A stretch of 64,000 bases of DNA from G965237725 sp965237725 (GCA_965237725.1 OZ250151.1:1922001-1986000), one strand, 5' to 3'; positions 1 through 9,657 are shown, numbered from the stretch's first letter. Notes: generated by a model not told the origin, from the sequence alone. Made by a program: numbers and translations.

Positions 1-162
1 AGTATTGAAATTCGATACCCCGGCGGTGATCTCGGCAAACAACAGGCGGAATCTTTGTCGAACTGGTTCGTAACATTTGGGATACCGCAGAATTATATTG
101 AATTGCTACCGGGCGCCGGTGGATTGGGGCAACTGGTTATTAACTTGATAGATCGCCGCTGA
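1..162 (+). CDS. C-terminal fragment of an unidentified protein
   Basis: An open frame enters from the left edge and stops at TGA 160-162, giving the last 53 residues of a protein that starts outside the window. The fragment is soluble-looking and ends in LVINLIDRR. It lies 16 bp upstream of gluQ on the same strand, so the two are probably co-transcribed. The sequence is too short to assign a family. Confidence 0.5.
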   Translation, partial: SIEIRYPGGDLGKQQAESLSNWFVTFGIPQNYIELLPGAGGLGQLVINLIDRR

Positions 163-178
163 TCTCCAGGCTTACAAA

Positions 179-1099
179 GTGACTACGGGTCGATACGCCC
201 CTAGCCCAACAGGGCGGCTACATCTTGGAAATCTGCGTAGTGCATTGCTCGCCTGGTTGCATGTCCGACTCTGTAACGGACAATTCATTCTGCGCATGGA
301 TGACCTGGATACGCCAAGAAATGTGCCAGGGGCGCAGGCGCAGTTAATCGCGGATATGCAATGGCTCGGCCTCCATTGGGATCAGGGGCCCCACTTCCAG
401 AGCCAGCGGCTGGAACATTATGACCAGGCATTTAATCAACTCAAATCGATGGATGCCCTATTTCCCTGCCAATGCTCGAGAAAAGATATTGCATTGGCGC
501 TGAGCGCTCCCCACCAGGATCACCCTGCCGGGGTTTATCCCGGAACTTGTCGAAGCCTGGATCTCGACACTTTAAACAGCCCGGTGTCCTGGCGATTCAG
601 GACAGAGGATTTAGTGATTGAATTTAAAGATTATGTATGCGGACACCAGTGCCAGGACCTGGAAAAAGCTGTGGGTGATTTTATAGTCAAACGAAAAGAT
701 GGGTTGTTTGCCTACCAGCTTGCCTCGGTGGTTGACGATCACCTCATGGGTGTAACCGATGTAATTCGCGGTGAGGACCTAATTGATTCAACCCCTCGCC
801 AGATCGCCCTGGCACAGGCATTGAACTATGCACAGTCCCAATACTGGCATGTTCCTATGATGCGGGATCAAAGTGGCAACATCTTCTCCAAGCGAGATGG
901 TTCAGACTCGTTAATTCAATGGCAAGAACAGTATGGTCACGGAATTGATGCTGCAACAAAGCTGATTGGCCTGTTTGCCTATTCTCTGGGCCTTATTGAC
1001 AAAAATTCCGGCTTGAGCTGCGTTGAGCTGTTACAGGAATTGACCTTTGATGAATTTTGCAAAAAACTTCAGCGTGAGTACAATCCAGATAAATTCTAA
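179..1099 (+). CDS. gluQ: Glutamyl-Q tRNA(Asp) synthetase
   Basis: GluQ is a truncated glutamyl-tRNA synthetase paralogue that activates glutamate and attaches it to queuosine at the wobble position of tRNA-Asp. The 306-residue length fits the family, which lacks the anticodon-binding domain. The N-terminus RYAPSPTGRLHLGNLRSAL carries the HIGH-type motif (HLGN). A zinc-binding group is visible as CQCSRK near residue 98 and YPGTC about 25 residues later. The KMSKS equivalent is FSKRDGS near residue 237. The start is GTG. The stop overlaps by 4 bp with the stop of the convergent apeB gene. Confidence 0.95.
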   Translation: MTTGRYAPSPTGRLHLGNLRSALLAWLHVRLCNGQFILRMDDLDTPRNVPGAQAQLIADMQWLGLHWDQGPHFQSQRLEHYDQAFNQLKSMDALFPCQCSRKDIALALSAPHQDHPAGVYPGTCRSLDLDTLNSPVSWRFRTEDLVIEFKDYVCGHQCQDLEKAVGDFIVKRKDGLFAYQLASVVDDHLMGVTDVIRGEDLIDSTPRQIALAQALNYAQSQYWHVPMMRDQSGNIFSKRDGSDSLIQWQEQYGHGIDAATKLIGLFAYSLGLIDKNSGLSCVELLQELTFDEFCKKLQREYNPDKF

Positions 1100-2385
1100 A
1101 ACGGCCAGTTCTCTAGCTCGAAAAAACCTTTTAAACCGTCAACCAGATATTGTTGATCTGCGACCCCCGCCAATTCTCGAATTGAATGCATGCCAAGCTG
1201 GGGTACGCCTATGTCGACGGTGCGCACACCGATTCGGGTTGCGGTAATCGGCCCAATGGTCGATCCGCAGCCCATGTCGGTACGAACCACAACCTGCTGG
1301 TATGGGACTTTGCTGGCTTCACAGGCCGCCCTGAACACCCCGGCGGTTTCACTGTTGGTGGCATAACGCTGGTTGCTGTTGGTTTTTATGACCGGTCCAT
1401 TATTAATCAGCGGCTGGTGCATAGGCTCATGAACATCGACGAAATTTGGGTGAACCCCGTGAGCGTTATCCGCAGAAATCAGCATGGAATGACTTATTCC
1501 TCGTTGCATGTTTTCCTGATTGCCACAAATTCGGCATAACACCGAGTGCAAAAAAGAACCTTCCGCACCACTGGTGGAACCACTGCCCACCTCTTCATGA
1601 TCATTGAGGACAATCATCTGATTGCACTTATTATTCGAGGTCAGTAACGCTTCGGTTGAAGCAAAACAGCTTAGTAAGTTGTCCAACCGGGCTGAAGCCA
1701 GAAACTCCTGATTCATTCCCACCAGCGCTGCCCTTTGGTGATCGTACAGGGATAGCTCATAGGCCATAATTTCCCTCGCCGATTTCGCTAACCCTTGTTG
1801 TTTGATCCAGCCCTGCAATATGGAATTAAAATCAGCATCGCCTTTGTCCGTGCGACACAACACCGCCGGCAAATGTTTCTGTTTGTTTATGCTACGGCTT
1901 TCATTTGCTTCACGATCGAGATGAATGGCCAGACTTGGAATGAATGCCACTGGCTGGTCGACATTGATCAATATGTTTTCAATAGCGCCTTTTTTATTTC
2001 GCACGGTTACCCGGCCGGCGATGGCCAGGTCGCGATCGAACCAGGGATTCAACAGGACACCACCATAGACTTCCACCCCCAGTTTGGCGTATCCGTTGTT
2101 CACCGTGACAGCATTGGGTTTGATCTTCAGGCAAGGGCTGTCAGTATGGGCCCCTACCAGCCTGAAACCATCTTTCTCTGGCGCTGCGCAAAGTTTAAAT
2201 GCGATCAGGGACGAATCATTTCGGGTCAAATAATATTTGCCCTCGGCAAGACCACCCCATGAATCCTGTTCCCGCAATTGTGAATAACCCGCCAGATCAA
2301 GTAGGCCGGTTAGGTTTTGTACACAGTGATAGGGTGTGGGGGTCGCGTCGAGAAAATGACGCAGTCTGTTGATTAGCGTGTCCAT
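1096..2385 (-). CDS. apeB: M18 family aminopeptidase (aspartyl aminopeptidase type)
   Basis: This 429-residue protein is a cytosolic zinc metallopeptidase of family M18, which removes N-terminal, often acidic, residues from peptides. The first metal ligand region GAHTDSPCLKIKP lies near residue 80. Other conserved blocks are GGVLLNPWFDRDL, the catalytic pair in NDHEEVGSGSTSGAEGS near residue 265, and the C-terminal MGCGSTIGPITATRIG and GVPQLGMHSIRE, where the last metal ligand His lies. The length is normal for bacterial M18. It converges on gluQ with a 4-bp overlap at the stop codons. No terminator is visible between the two. Confidence 0.95.
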   Translation of the reverse strand: MDTLINRLRHFLDATPTPYHCVQNLTGLLDLAGYSQLREQDSWGGLAEGKYYLTRNDSSLIAFKLCAAPEKDGFRLVGAHTDSPCLKIKPNAVTVNNGYAKLGVEVYGGVLLNPWFDRDLAIAGRVTVRNKKGAIENILINVDQPVAFIPSLAIHLDREANESRSINKQKHLPAVLCRTDKGDADFNSILQGWIKQQGLAKSAREIMAYELSLYDHQRAALVGMNQEFLASARLDNLLSCFASTEALLTSNNKCNQMIVLNDHEEVGSGSTSGAEGSFLHSVLCRICGNQENMQRGISHSMLISADNAHGVHPNFVDVHEPMHQPLINNGPVIKTNSNQRYATNSETAGVFRAACEASKVPYQQVVVRTDMGCGSTIGPITATRIGVRTVDIGVPQLGMHSIRELAGVADQQYLVDGLKGFFELENWPF

Positions 2386-2519
2386 CTTGATTGTAAGCAG
2401 TGAATTGTCAGGAATTGATGATACTAGCCCATTGAACAGCCATTGAACAGATTTTGTATTTGTTACTTATTGATGATGACACTATGCTGAATCAAAACCA
2501 GGCAATCAAAGTCGACAGT

Positions 2520-3332
2520 TTAACAATTCAGCTGCCAACAAGGTGCGACGTATTTGGCGTCGAGCTGGACCGCGGTTAGTTTTTCGCCCCACACACAACC
2601 GCTGTCGAGACTAATTATATTTTTGCGTTGCATATATCCCAATGACGACCAGTGACCAAAAACGATGCGCCACTTTTTGCATTTCATCATCGGATGTTTG
2701 TACCAGGGCATATACTTTTCATGCGCTTTCCCCGGCGGGCCCTTTATATCGAAATCGAGTCTGGCCCTGGAATCGCAATAACGCATTCGGGTTAGTGCAT
2801 TGAGGATAAATCGACTCCGCTTCCAGCCGGTTAAGCTATCCTCCCATCGCCTGGGCGTATTTCCATACATATTGCGTAGCAACTCCCTGAAATCATCCCC
2901 GCGCAAAATCTTTTCTACCTCCTGAGCATTTTTTATCAGCTGCTTTCGACTCCAGCCAGGATACACCCCTGCATGGGTCATAATGACTTTCAATTTTTTA
3001 TCCCAGTGAACCAGGGGCTGATTCCTTAGCCAATAGGTTAGCTCGTCAAGGTCGGGGGCTTTGCGTATCTGTTTAAATGTATCTCCAGCCCGGCTGCGGC
3101 GAATTTTTTTTGCCACCGCGAGAAAATGTAAATCATGGTTGCCAAGGACGGTTATTACACTTTGTCCCAGCTTTTTTACCAGCCGCAATGTCTCCAGTGA
3201 TTTTGGTCCGCGGTTTACAAGGTCACCGGTCAACCAAAGCTGGTCTCTCGCCGGGTCAAATCCAATGTTTTCCAAAAGCTCCTCAAACGGCACCACACAT
3301 CCCTGTATATCTCCAATTGCGTAAATCGCCAC
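2520..3332 (-). CDS. apaH: Symmetrical diadenosine tetraphosphatase
   Basis: ApaH hydrolyses Ap4A to two ADP and removes nucleoside-tetraphosphate caps from RNA. The metallophosphatase motifs appear in order: GDIQG at residue 7, GDLVNRGP near residue 36, and GNHD near residue 64, with THAGVYPGW further on. The 270-residue length is typical. The start follows mlaA by 6 bp on the same strand, so mlaA and apaH are likely one transcript. ApaH usually sits near ksgA, which is not seen here. Confidence 0.95.
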   Translation of the reverse strand: MAIYAIGDIQGCVVPFEELLENIGFDPARDQLWLTGDLVNRGPKSLETLRLVKKLGQSVITVLGNHDLHFLAVAKKIRRSRAGDTFKQIRKAPDLDELTYWLRNQPLVHWDKKLKVIMTHAGVYPGWSRKQLIKNAQEVEKILRGDDFRELLRNMYGNTPRRWEDSLTGWKRSRFILNALTRMRYCDSRARLDFDIKGPPGKAHEKYMPWYKHPMMKCKKWRIVFGHWSSLGYMQRKNIISLDSGCVWGEKLTAVQLDAKYVAPCWQLNC

Positions 3333-3338
3333 TGGATA

Positions 3339-4094
3339 TCAGTCGTCTTCAAGCAACTGATCTATTAAATCATCTTCTGAACTCTCACCTTCCAGGTCTG
3401 TTGTTTTTCCATCCGCTATTAAATCCGCCCGAAGTTGCCGGTAGGCTTCCCTGAGGAATAAATATTTATCTGGTTGTACATCGAAAATCTCATCCGCCCC
3501 GAGCAGTAATGATCTCGCATCCACCAGACGTAGTCCGCCGGCGTAGTAGCTCTCCGGGTTATTCATTTGGGTTACCGCATCAAGATATACAAATTGCGGT
3601 ATCAGCCCGGCGGTATCGCGTAAATTGCTTGGCCCGAGCAAGGGTAATACCAGATATGGCCCGGACGGGACACCCCATACTGCCAGGGTCTGGCCAAAAT
3701 CCTCCCTATGCTTGGGCAGGTCCATTTCCGTGGCCACGTCAAATATTCCCAGCACCCCTATTGTGGAATTAATTATGAATCGGGTGGTGTCTCGTGCGGC
3801 GTGATGGAACTTGCCCTGGAGCAAATCATTTACAACGGTCATCGGTTCCCACAGATTGGAAAAGAAATTGTTAACTCCATTTCGTACCGGTTTGGGTATG
3901 ATCCGTGAATAAGTTTTGGCAATTGGTTTGAGGATCAAGCGATCAGATTTCAAATTGAAATCAAGAACCGAGCGATTGAAATTTTCGTAGGGATCTTTAT
4001 CCCCTGGTAGCGAACCCGTTGTAGCGCAGCCCGTTAAAAAACTCACTAACACAATGCATAGCATTACCCCGGATATCCGATTTTTTGTTTTCAT
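3339..4094 (-). CDS. mlaA: MlaA (VacJ) outer-membrane lipid asymmetry lipoprotein
   Basis: MlaA sits in the outer membrane and feeds mislocalised phospholipids into the Mla pathway. The 251-residue protein starts with a lipoprotein signal peptide ending in the lipobox LTGC near residue 23. The conserved VacJ core follows, with DPYENFNRSVLDFN, PKPVRNGVNNFFSNL and LPLLGPSNLRDTAGL. The C-terminus has a run of acidic residues. It is the first gene of a probable mlaA-apaH unit. The other mla genes are not in the window. Confidence 0.93.
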   Translation of the reverse strand: MKTKNRISGVMLCIVLVSFLTGCATTGSLPGDKDPYENFNRSVLDFNLKSDRLILKPIAKTYSRIIPKPVRNGVNNFFSNLWEPMTVVNDLLQGKFHHAARDTTRFIINSTIGVLGIFDVATEMDLPKHREDFGQTLAVWGVPSGPYLVLPLLGPSNLRDTAGLIPQFVYLDAVTQMNNPESYYAGGLRLVDARSLLLGADEIFDVQPDKYLFLREAYRQLRADLIADGKTTDLEGESSEDDLIDQLLEDD

Positions 4095-4439
4095 GATTAT
4101 TTCAGATAAATAACTTCGATTTTTTGGGTTGACATATATAGTAATATCGATATTCTAAGTTCTATAACTGATGCCTGCCTGAACTCAAAATTACATTTGT
4201 TTAAGGTTTATACCATACTGAAATATGACACAATGCCCATGTTTAGGTTCAACAGAATAATATCACGATCTGACTGGCCAGTGATGTGCGAGAGATGTGC
4301 GCGTGATTGGCAAGTTATGGACAAGTGATAGATTGGAATTGGAATAAAAGTGTTGTGTGGTGAGGAGGTCCTAGTCGGATTAGTTGTCTCGCTTCGAATT
4401 AAAATATAAAAGTTAAACTAACCCTGATTTTAAACTATT
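4095..4439. other. Divergent intergenic region between mlaA and the Omp85 gene
   Basis: This AT-rich stretch of 345 bp separates two divergent envelope genes and should hold both promoters. No open frame of note and no repeat was recognised. The only distinct site is a sigma-70-like element at 4129-4156, described separately. Confidence 0.5.
4129..4156 (+). promoter_or_regulatory. Candidate sigma-70 promoter
   Basis: A perfect -35 hexamer TTGACA at 4129-4134 is followed after 16 bp by TATTCT at 4151-4156, which resembles a -10 box. It points towards the Omp85-type gene, although it would leave a leader of about 280 bases. This is a sequence match only. Confidence 0.3.
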
Positions 4440-5750
4440 TTGCGTTTAAACTTCTTTCAGCTCTGCGAGCGAGTACGTTTATTGTCTATGGTAATCGGCT
4501 TGTTCCTACCTGTCATACTGTTTGCCAATAGTACAGTAATCGACCAATTTGAGATAATCGGAAACACCAAAACCCACCCTTCAACAATTCTTCAGGAACT
4601 GACTTTCTCCGAGGGTGACGAAGTTACCCCCGAAGACATAGAAGCTTCGACCCAGTCGATCAAGGACCTTGGGCTTTTCCAGGCAGTGGAAATTAATACC
4701 AATACCCTGGATGATGGCAGCGTAGTTGCAGAAATTACGGTAAAAGAGAAACGCTATAACTTTATTTTGCCAAAATTAAATCGCAACGGTGACGGCGATA
4801 TCACCACTGGAATTGTCTGGCGGGCTGATAATTTATTTGGCCGAAATCAGCGCTCCAAATTTACAGTGGCATACCAGAAATTTGACGGTGCCGACGAGGA
4901 AGACGAAACTCAGGTGGCATGGGACTATTCCTATCCGCGGATAACCAATACGCCCTACTCTCTGGCATTTCGGGTTTCTCATGAAGATACCACACTGGAA
5001 GAAACCCTAAATGCCAAAACCGGAAAATATGAACGAACCCGGGATCAGTTTCGGCTGCTGGTTGGTCGATGGATACAAAGACAGGGTCCGAGTCAGGGGC
5101 TGGTAATCAGCGCCGGCCCTGTGTATGAAAAATACGATCATACTTTTCTTTCTGGAACCAGTGGACTACTACCCGACCTGACTGTCCTGGCGGCGCAGTT
5201 TGAAATCAATGGTTACTATGTTCATGATCATTTGCTCAGCAGATCGGGCCATCACTTCGGATACGAATTAACCTATTCAGACCCCGAACACACCGGTTCT
5301 GATATCGATTTCACCAAACATTTTTTGTTTTACCGGAAGTATATTCCTTTGCCCTATGACGACCATTCAAACCTAAATATTCAATTTAGACTGGGGTATA
5401 TTTCGCGTTCGATTTTGGGGCCTCCAGAATTTAAGATTGGCGGCAGCTCAAACTTGCGCGGCTATGATCGGGATACGGTGGAAGGAAACAGTTTCTTTAT
5501 TTTTAATGCGGAATGGTTGCATCCGGTTTTAAACCGGGAAACCCTGCGCAGTGCCGTTATTTTCGATGCCGGCAATGCCTGGGAGAACTCCAGTGATGCC
5601 CAATTATCTGATCTGAAATATGGGGTGGGATTTGGACTGCGCTGGAAAATCAAACGCTTTGTAAGAACCGATGTCAGACTGGATATTGCAAGAGGGTTAT
5701 CCGATGGTGGGGAAACTAAAGCGTATCTGTCCACGCGCTCAACGTTCTAA
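4440..5750 (+). CDS. Omp85/BamA-superfamily outer membrane protein
   Basis: The 436-residue protein begins with a signal peptide (core MVIGLFLPVILFANS). One POTRA-like domain follows at about residues 32-110 (IDQFEIIGNTKTHPSTILQEL), then a surface-antigen beta barrel. The barrel contains the family hallmark GGSSNLRGYDRDTV near residue 340 and ends in an aromatic residue (STRSTF), as expected for barrel insertion. It is much shorter than BamA, which has five POTRA domains, and resembles small Omp85 proteins of unknown cargo. The start is a TTG without a clear ribosome site. An ATG at 4488 would still leave a signal peptide. It is followed 10 bp later by a phosphatase gene. Confidence 0.85.
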   Translation: MRLNFFQLCERVRLLSMVIGLFLPVILFANSTVIDQFEIIGNTKTHPSTILQELTFSEGDEVTPEDIEASTQSIKDLGLFQAVEINTNTLDDGSVVAEITVKEKRYNFILPKLNRNGDGDITTGIVWRADNLFGRNQRSKFTVAYQKFDGADEEDETQVAWDYSYPRITNTPYSLAFRVSHEDTTLEETLNAKTGKYERTRDQFRLLVGRWIQRQGPSQGLVISAGPVYEKYDHTFLSGTSGLLPDLTVLAAQFEINGYYVHDHLLSRSGHHFGYELTYSDPEHTGSDIDFTKHFLFYRKYIPLPYDDHSNLNIQFRLGYISRSILGPPEFKIGGSSNLRGYDRDTVEGNSFFIFNAEWLHPVLNRETLRSAVIFDAGNAWENSSDAQLSDLKYGVGFGLRWKIKRFVRTDVRLDIARGLSDGGETKAYLSTRSTF

Positions 5751-5760
5751 TGATTATTAA

Positions 5761-6249
5761 ATGATTAATTTTGACAGGATTGTTGAAAATATATTTGTTG
5801 GCACCTGCCCGTATACCGCTATAGACGCTAAACGCTTGAAATCAGCAGGCGTAACCGCTGTGCTGAATATGCAAACTGACCAGGATTTCAAAGCGAATAA
5901 AATCGACTGGCTGTCCCTCGAACAGGCTTATCTACAACTTGATATCATCGCCTATCGATTTCCTATAGTTGATTTCGACGACGAGGACCTTTCCAAAAAC
6001 CTGTTGCCCGCAACCAAAATTCTGGAAAACTTGATGATAAATAATCATTGCGCCTATGTTCATTGCAATGCTGGAATGCAAAGATCACCGTCTGTGGTAA
6101 TCGGCTATTTGGCCTGGCGCAAGAAATTTGGGCTGGAGGCGGCATTAGAACTGGTGACCACAGCACGTAAATGCGATCCACCGGTTTGGGTGCTTGAATC
6201 CATAGAGACGTTAAACACTGGTTTTTCAGATTCCATTCCCACGGCTTGA
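5761..6249 (+). CDS. Dual-specificity protein phosphatase-like protein
   Basis: This 162-residue protein has the cysteine-phosphatase signature HCNAGMQRSPS near residue 101, which is the C-x5-R loop with nucleophilic Cys and phosphate-binding Arg. The N-terminal segment RIVENIFVGTCPY and the AGVTAVLNMQ strand are typical of dual-specificity phosphatases. A general acid could come from VDFDDED near residue 71. It sits between the Omp85-type gene and sfsA on the same strand and overlaps the earliest possible sfsA start by 4 bp. The substrate is unknown. Confidence 0.85.
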   Translation: MINFDRIVENIFVGTCPYTAIDAKRLKSAGVTAVLNMQTDQDFKANKIDWLSLEQAYLQLDIIAYRFPIVDFDDEDLSKNLLPATKILENLMINNHCAYVHCNAGMQRSPSVVIGYLAWRKKFGLEAALELVTTARKCDPPVWVLESIETLNTGFSDSIPTA

Positions 6250-6263
6250 TACCGACCAAATAT

Positions 6264-6974
6264 ATGGATTTACCCGCTCTCCATGATGGCGTTATTATTT
6301 CCAGGTACAAACGCTTTCTCGCCGACGTAGAACTTATCGATGGCAAAACAGTTACTGCCCATTGTGCCAATACCGGGGCAATGACCGGTTGCTGGAAACC
6401 CGGCGCGCCGGTGCAACTGAGCGCCAGCGATAACCCGAAACGCAAACTCCCCTGGAGCCTGGAACGCGTGGATATGGGCGCAGGATGGATTGGGGTAAAT
6501 ACCAGCCGGGTAAACCAGTTTATTCGATATTTCATAGAAGCTGACCAGATCGAGAGCCTGACCGGGTACTGTGAAATTAAATCTGAGCCCGTCTATGAAG
6601 CGGCCGGTTATGCGAAGTCACGGCTTGATCTGCTGTTAAGCGGCCAGGGGCAACCTAACTGTTTTGTAGAAATCAAAAACGTCACAATGGTTGAGGATGA
6701 TAAAATTCTTTTTCCCGATGCAGTTACTACCCGAGGCCTGAAGCATTTACAACTGCTCGAGCATGCGGTTAAAGCAGGTCATCGGGGAGTCATGTTATAT
6801 GCTGTAAACCGACCAGAGGGCCAATCCTTCGGTATAGCCTCCCACATCGATCCAGACTATCACAAGGCCCTGGTTACTGCCGAGAAAAACGGTGTAGAAG
6901 TTATTGCATTTCGAATTGAACATACCGCTACCGGTGTTGAGGCCGGGGGTTTACTGCCAGTCATTCTGGATTGA
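6264..6974 (+). CDS. sfsA: Sugar fermentation stimulation protein SfsA
   Basis: SfsA is a conserved DNA-binding or nuclease-like protein of uncertain function linked to maltose metabolism in E. coli. Conserved blocks are RYKRFLADVEL, HCANTGAMTGC, SDNPKRKLPW and the nuclease-like core CFVEIKNVTM followed by FPDAVTTRGLKHL. The ATG at 6264 gives an N-terminus whose distance to the RYKRFLADV block matches E. coli SfsA. A TTG at 6246 in the same frame would add six residues. The 3' end comes within 9 bp of the convergent next gene. Confidence 0.93.
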   Translation: MDLPALHDGVIISRYKRFLADVELIDGKTVTAHCANTGAMTGCWKPGAPVQLSASDNPKRKLPWSLERVDMGAGWIGVNTSRVNQFIRYFIEADQIESLTGYCEIKSEPVYEAAGYAKSRLDLLLSGQGQPNCFVEIKNVTMVEDDKILFPDAVTTRGLKHLQLLEHAVKAGHRGVMLYAVNRPEGQSFGIASHIDPDYHKALVTAEKNGVEVIAFRIEHTATGVEAGGLLPVILD

Positions 6975-6983
6975 TTGACGTCG

Positions 6984-7967
6984 TCACTCCATTAAATCTT
7001 TTACCAATCCGGTATTGGCCTTTTGTCGGCGCAGCAACAATACAATGCCTCCCACCAACCCCTGGGCAAGCAACATCGCCAACCAGACCCAGGCAAATGC
7101 AATGGCTGATTCTTCGCTCACGCCATAAAGCGAAAACAGGAACACCAGAATGGCATCCCTAACCCCTATACCGTTAATCGAAACCGGTGCCAGCATAATC
7201 AGCGTTGCAATGGGAATTATAATAAACATCCCCTGCCATGGGATATCGATACTAAGGGCATGGGAGATGATCACAAAATGTAAAATCACATTCAACTGCA
7301 CCCCAAACGAAACCAGGATTGCCTTAATCAATACATCGCCTCGACCACGATAAAGCGCAAGGCCTTCGGTAATTTTTCCGATGATCTTCTGTGGTAGGAC
7401 CAGAATCTTTGATTCGAGATCTAAAAACCAGTGCAAGATTTTGCTGCCCGAGCCAAATACCATCCACATAACCATTAACATGGCCAGCAGAATTCCAATC
7501 AGGTAGAACACCAGGCCTGGAATCGCTTCGCGCACTTCTGCCGCCATGAGCGCTGCAACAATAGCGTAGACCACCAACGCCAACATGCCCAAAAATCGAT
7601 CAATCAATATCACCAGCACCGCTTTGGTTTTGTTTCCGCCCAGTCGCCAGACGTCGTACATTCGATAGGCGTCGCCACCAATGGTTGATGGCAATAGATT
7701 GTTAAACAGCACTGCGATATTGATGGATTCGAGCAAATACGGGATACGGGCATTAATATTGTCTACCCGGAGCAACATTCTCCATCTAAATGCAATCAGG
7801 GTAAAACCAATATAGAACATCCCAAAGGCAAGTATGATGTAACCGGGTTTTGCATTACTCACCGTCTCCCAGATTTGTTGCAGGTCTGCGCCTTTGAGCA
7901 GCCAATACACCAGACCTACAGACAAAACAATTTTTGCCAGAACCAGTAGTCGGTTTCTATTTAGCAT
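6984..7967 (-). CDS. Lysylphosphatidylglycerol synthase TM-region family membrane protein
   Basis: This 327-residue polytopic membrane protein matches the UPF0104/YbhN-like flippase family. The N-terminus holds a first membrane segment and the conserved GYIILAFGMFYIGFTL region. The family signature NNLLPSTIGGDAYRMY lies near residue 95. Later hydrophobic segments include APVSINGIGVRDAIL near residue 260, where the GxGxRE-like family motif reads GIGVRD. No aminoacyl-transferase domain is attached, so it is not a full MprF. Its lipid or glycolipid substrate cannot be told from the sequence. Confidence 0.85.
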   Translation of the reverse strand: MLNRNRLLVLAKIVLSVGLVYWLLKGADLQQIWETVSNAKPGYIILAFGMFYIGFTLIAFRWRMLLRVDNINARIPYLLESINIAVLFNNLLPSTIGGDAYRMYDVWRLGGNKTKAVLVILIDRFLGMLALVVYAIVAALMAAEVREAIPGLVFYLIGILLAMLMVMWMVFGSGSKILHWFLDLESKILVLPQKIIGKITEGLALYRGRGDVLIKAILVSFGVQLNVILHFVIISHALSIDIPWQGMFIIIPIATLIMLAPVSINGIGVRDAILVFLFSLYGVSEESAIAFAWVWLAMLLAQGLVGGIVLLLRRQKANTGLVKDLME

Positions 7968-8012
7968 TAACGAGAATCCAGTTTGAAATATTGATTATTG
8001 ACAGATGTGGGC

Positions 8013-9197
8013 TTAAGTTACCTGGTCACTCATTTCAAGATGAAGTCTTGATCCGGTATAAGGATTAGCATCCGCAACTTCTTCGTTGAGCTCAACCCCA
8101 AGTCCCGGTTCGGTGGGCGGGATAACATAACCGTCCTCCCATTGCATTGGTTTTTTCAGTATTTTCGAATGAAACCCCTCCCAGGTCTGAATACTTTCCA
8201 GAATTAAAAAGTTTGGCGTACACGTACTAATCTGAATGTTCGCCGCCCCCTCGATGGGACCGCAATATAAATGAGGTGCAATTTGCGCGTAGTAGGTTTC
8301 AGCCATGCCTGCAATTTTCTTGGCCTCGAGAATGCCGCCAACCCGACCCAGAGCCATTTGTAATATTGAGGCTGCCTGGTTCTCCAAAACCCGGGCAAAT
8401 TCATATTTTGTTGTCAGCCGTTCGCCAGTCGCCACCGGAATGGTGGTTTGTCGTGCTACCCGGGCCATTTCTTTCACATTCTCTGGCGGGGTTGGCTCTT
8501 CGAACCAGAGCGGATCATAGGGTTCCAGTCGCCTGGCCAGTCGGATTGCACCTGCAGCTGTGAATTGTCCGTGGGTTCCAAATAACAAATCTGCACGGGT
8601 GCCCACGGCCTCTCTGATCCTTTTGACAAATTTTTCACTGCGATCCAGATCTTCCAGGGTGGGTTGATGACCATCAAAAATAGTATACGCGCCGGCGGGA
8701 TCGAATTTCACCGCGGTAAACCCCTGTTCTACATATTCCAGGGCTCGCTCAGCGGCCAGGTCGGGATCCTCGTACACGCTGGTTTTATCGCCTTCTTTGG
8801 GGTAGATATAGGTATAACTCCGCAGTTTTTCATGGACCTTGCCGCCAAGCAATTGATATATGGGCTTATCCACATCCTTGCCAATAATGTCCCAGCAAGC
8901 CATTTCCAGTCCGCTTAAGACCGACATTAACGACACATCTGGTCGCAGGTTATAACCGCTGCCATAAACCTTGCGCCACAATGTTTCAATTTGATACGGG
9001 TCGGCATCAATAAAATACCGCTCGGCTACGTCTTCAATCATTTTTGCCACAACGTGGGGCCCAAATGTTGCGGTATAAACTTCGCCGATACCTTCAACGC
9101 CGGTGTCTGTGGTCAGCTTAACGAAAATAAAATATTGTCCGCCAAAATGTGGCGGTGGGTTGCCCACAACCCAGGTTTTTACATTGGTTATTTTCAT
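8013..9197 (-). CDS. Enolase-superfamily sugar-acid dehydratase (mandelate racemase/muconate lactonizing family)
   Basis: The 394-residue protein has the N-terminal capping domain (GVEGIGEVYTATFGPHV) and the barrel of the enolase superfamily. Barrel motifs are AVKFDPAG near residue 160, LWFEEPTPPEN near residue 231 and VATGERL near residue 256, which supply metal ligands, then APHLYCGP. The length and FEEPTPPEN block resemble galactonate or mannonate dehydratases. The third metal-ligand region reads LFGTHGQFT, where related enzymes often show an acidic residue, so the exact reaction is unclear. It stands alone with no sugar transporter nearby. Confidence 0.85.
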   Translation of the reverse strand: MKITNVKTWVVGNPPPHFGGQYFIFVKLTTDTGVEGIGEVYTATFGPHVVAKMIEDVAERYFIDADPYQIETLWRKVYGSGYNLRPDVSLMSVLSGLEMACWDIIGKDVDKPIYQLLGGKVHEKLRSYTYIYPKEGDKTSVYEDPDLAAERALEYVEQGFTAVKFDPAGAYTIFDGHQPTLEDLDRSEKFVKRIREAVGTRADLLFGTHGQFTAAGAIRLARRLEPYDPLWFEEPTPPENVKEMARVARQTTIPVATGERLTTKYEFARVLENQAASILQMALGRVGGILEAKKIAGMAETYYAQIAPHLYCGPIEGAANIQISTCTPNFLILESIQTWEGFHSKILKKPMQWEDGYVIPPTEPGLGVELNEEVADANPYTGSRLHLEMSDQVT

Positions 9198-9375
9198 GAA
9201 TTTACAATTGAGACGAAATTTAGTAAGCCCTGGATCAGTCCGGTGGGTATATACAATCTATTATTGGTCAGCAATTATATCCGCAATTGATCAAATAAAT
9301 TATGTTTTACAGATTTGAATATATCCCTTTGCTCCAGTCTCGGTAATCGCCTGAGACGTGATATTCCAACTTTAA

Positions 9376-9657
9376 TTATCGACTGAAAACTTTATCTCCA
9401 ACCTGATCAATCATAATTTTCGCTTTGGCGATGGTTAATTCCTTTGCTCCTTCTTTGCTGCCGGTGACGTCCGCACGAATAAAATGATGGGACCTGATCG
9501 AATCACCCTCGCCCTTTGTAATCATGGCCTCGGTGGTCCAGCCGTTACTGACGTTTTTTGGGGTGGGCTGAATCTTGAAGCCAGCGTATTCGATCGCTTC
9601 TTCTGGCTCTGGTTTTTTGCCATCACCCTTTGAAAAAATTGATTTAAGAAATTTCAT
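9376..9657 (-). CDS. HlyU family protein
   Basis: This 93-residue protein matches the small HlyU family, first described as an activator of Vibrio haemolysin genes. The core is YAGFKIQPTPKNVSNGW, then HHFIRADVTGSKEGA and KAKIMIDQVGDKVF at the C-terminus. A short charged linker (FSKGDGKKPEPEEA) precedes the core. It is not a helix-turn-helix SmtB-type HlyU, so a DNA-binding role should not be assumed. It lies 52 bp downstream of sthA on the same strand and may share its transcript. Confidence 0.85.
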   Translation of the reverse strand: MKFLKSIFSKGDGKKPEPEEAIEYAGFKIQPTPKNVSNGWTTEAMITKGEGDSIRSHHFIRADVTGSKEGAKELTIAKAKIMIDQVGDKVFSR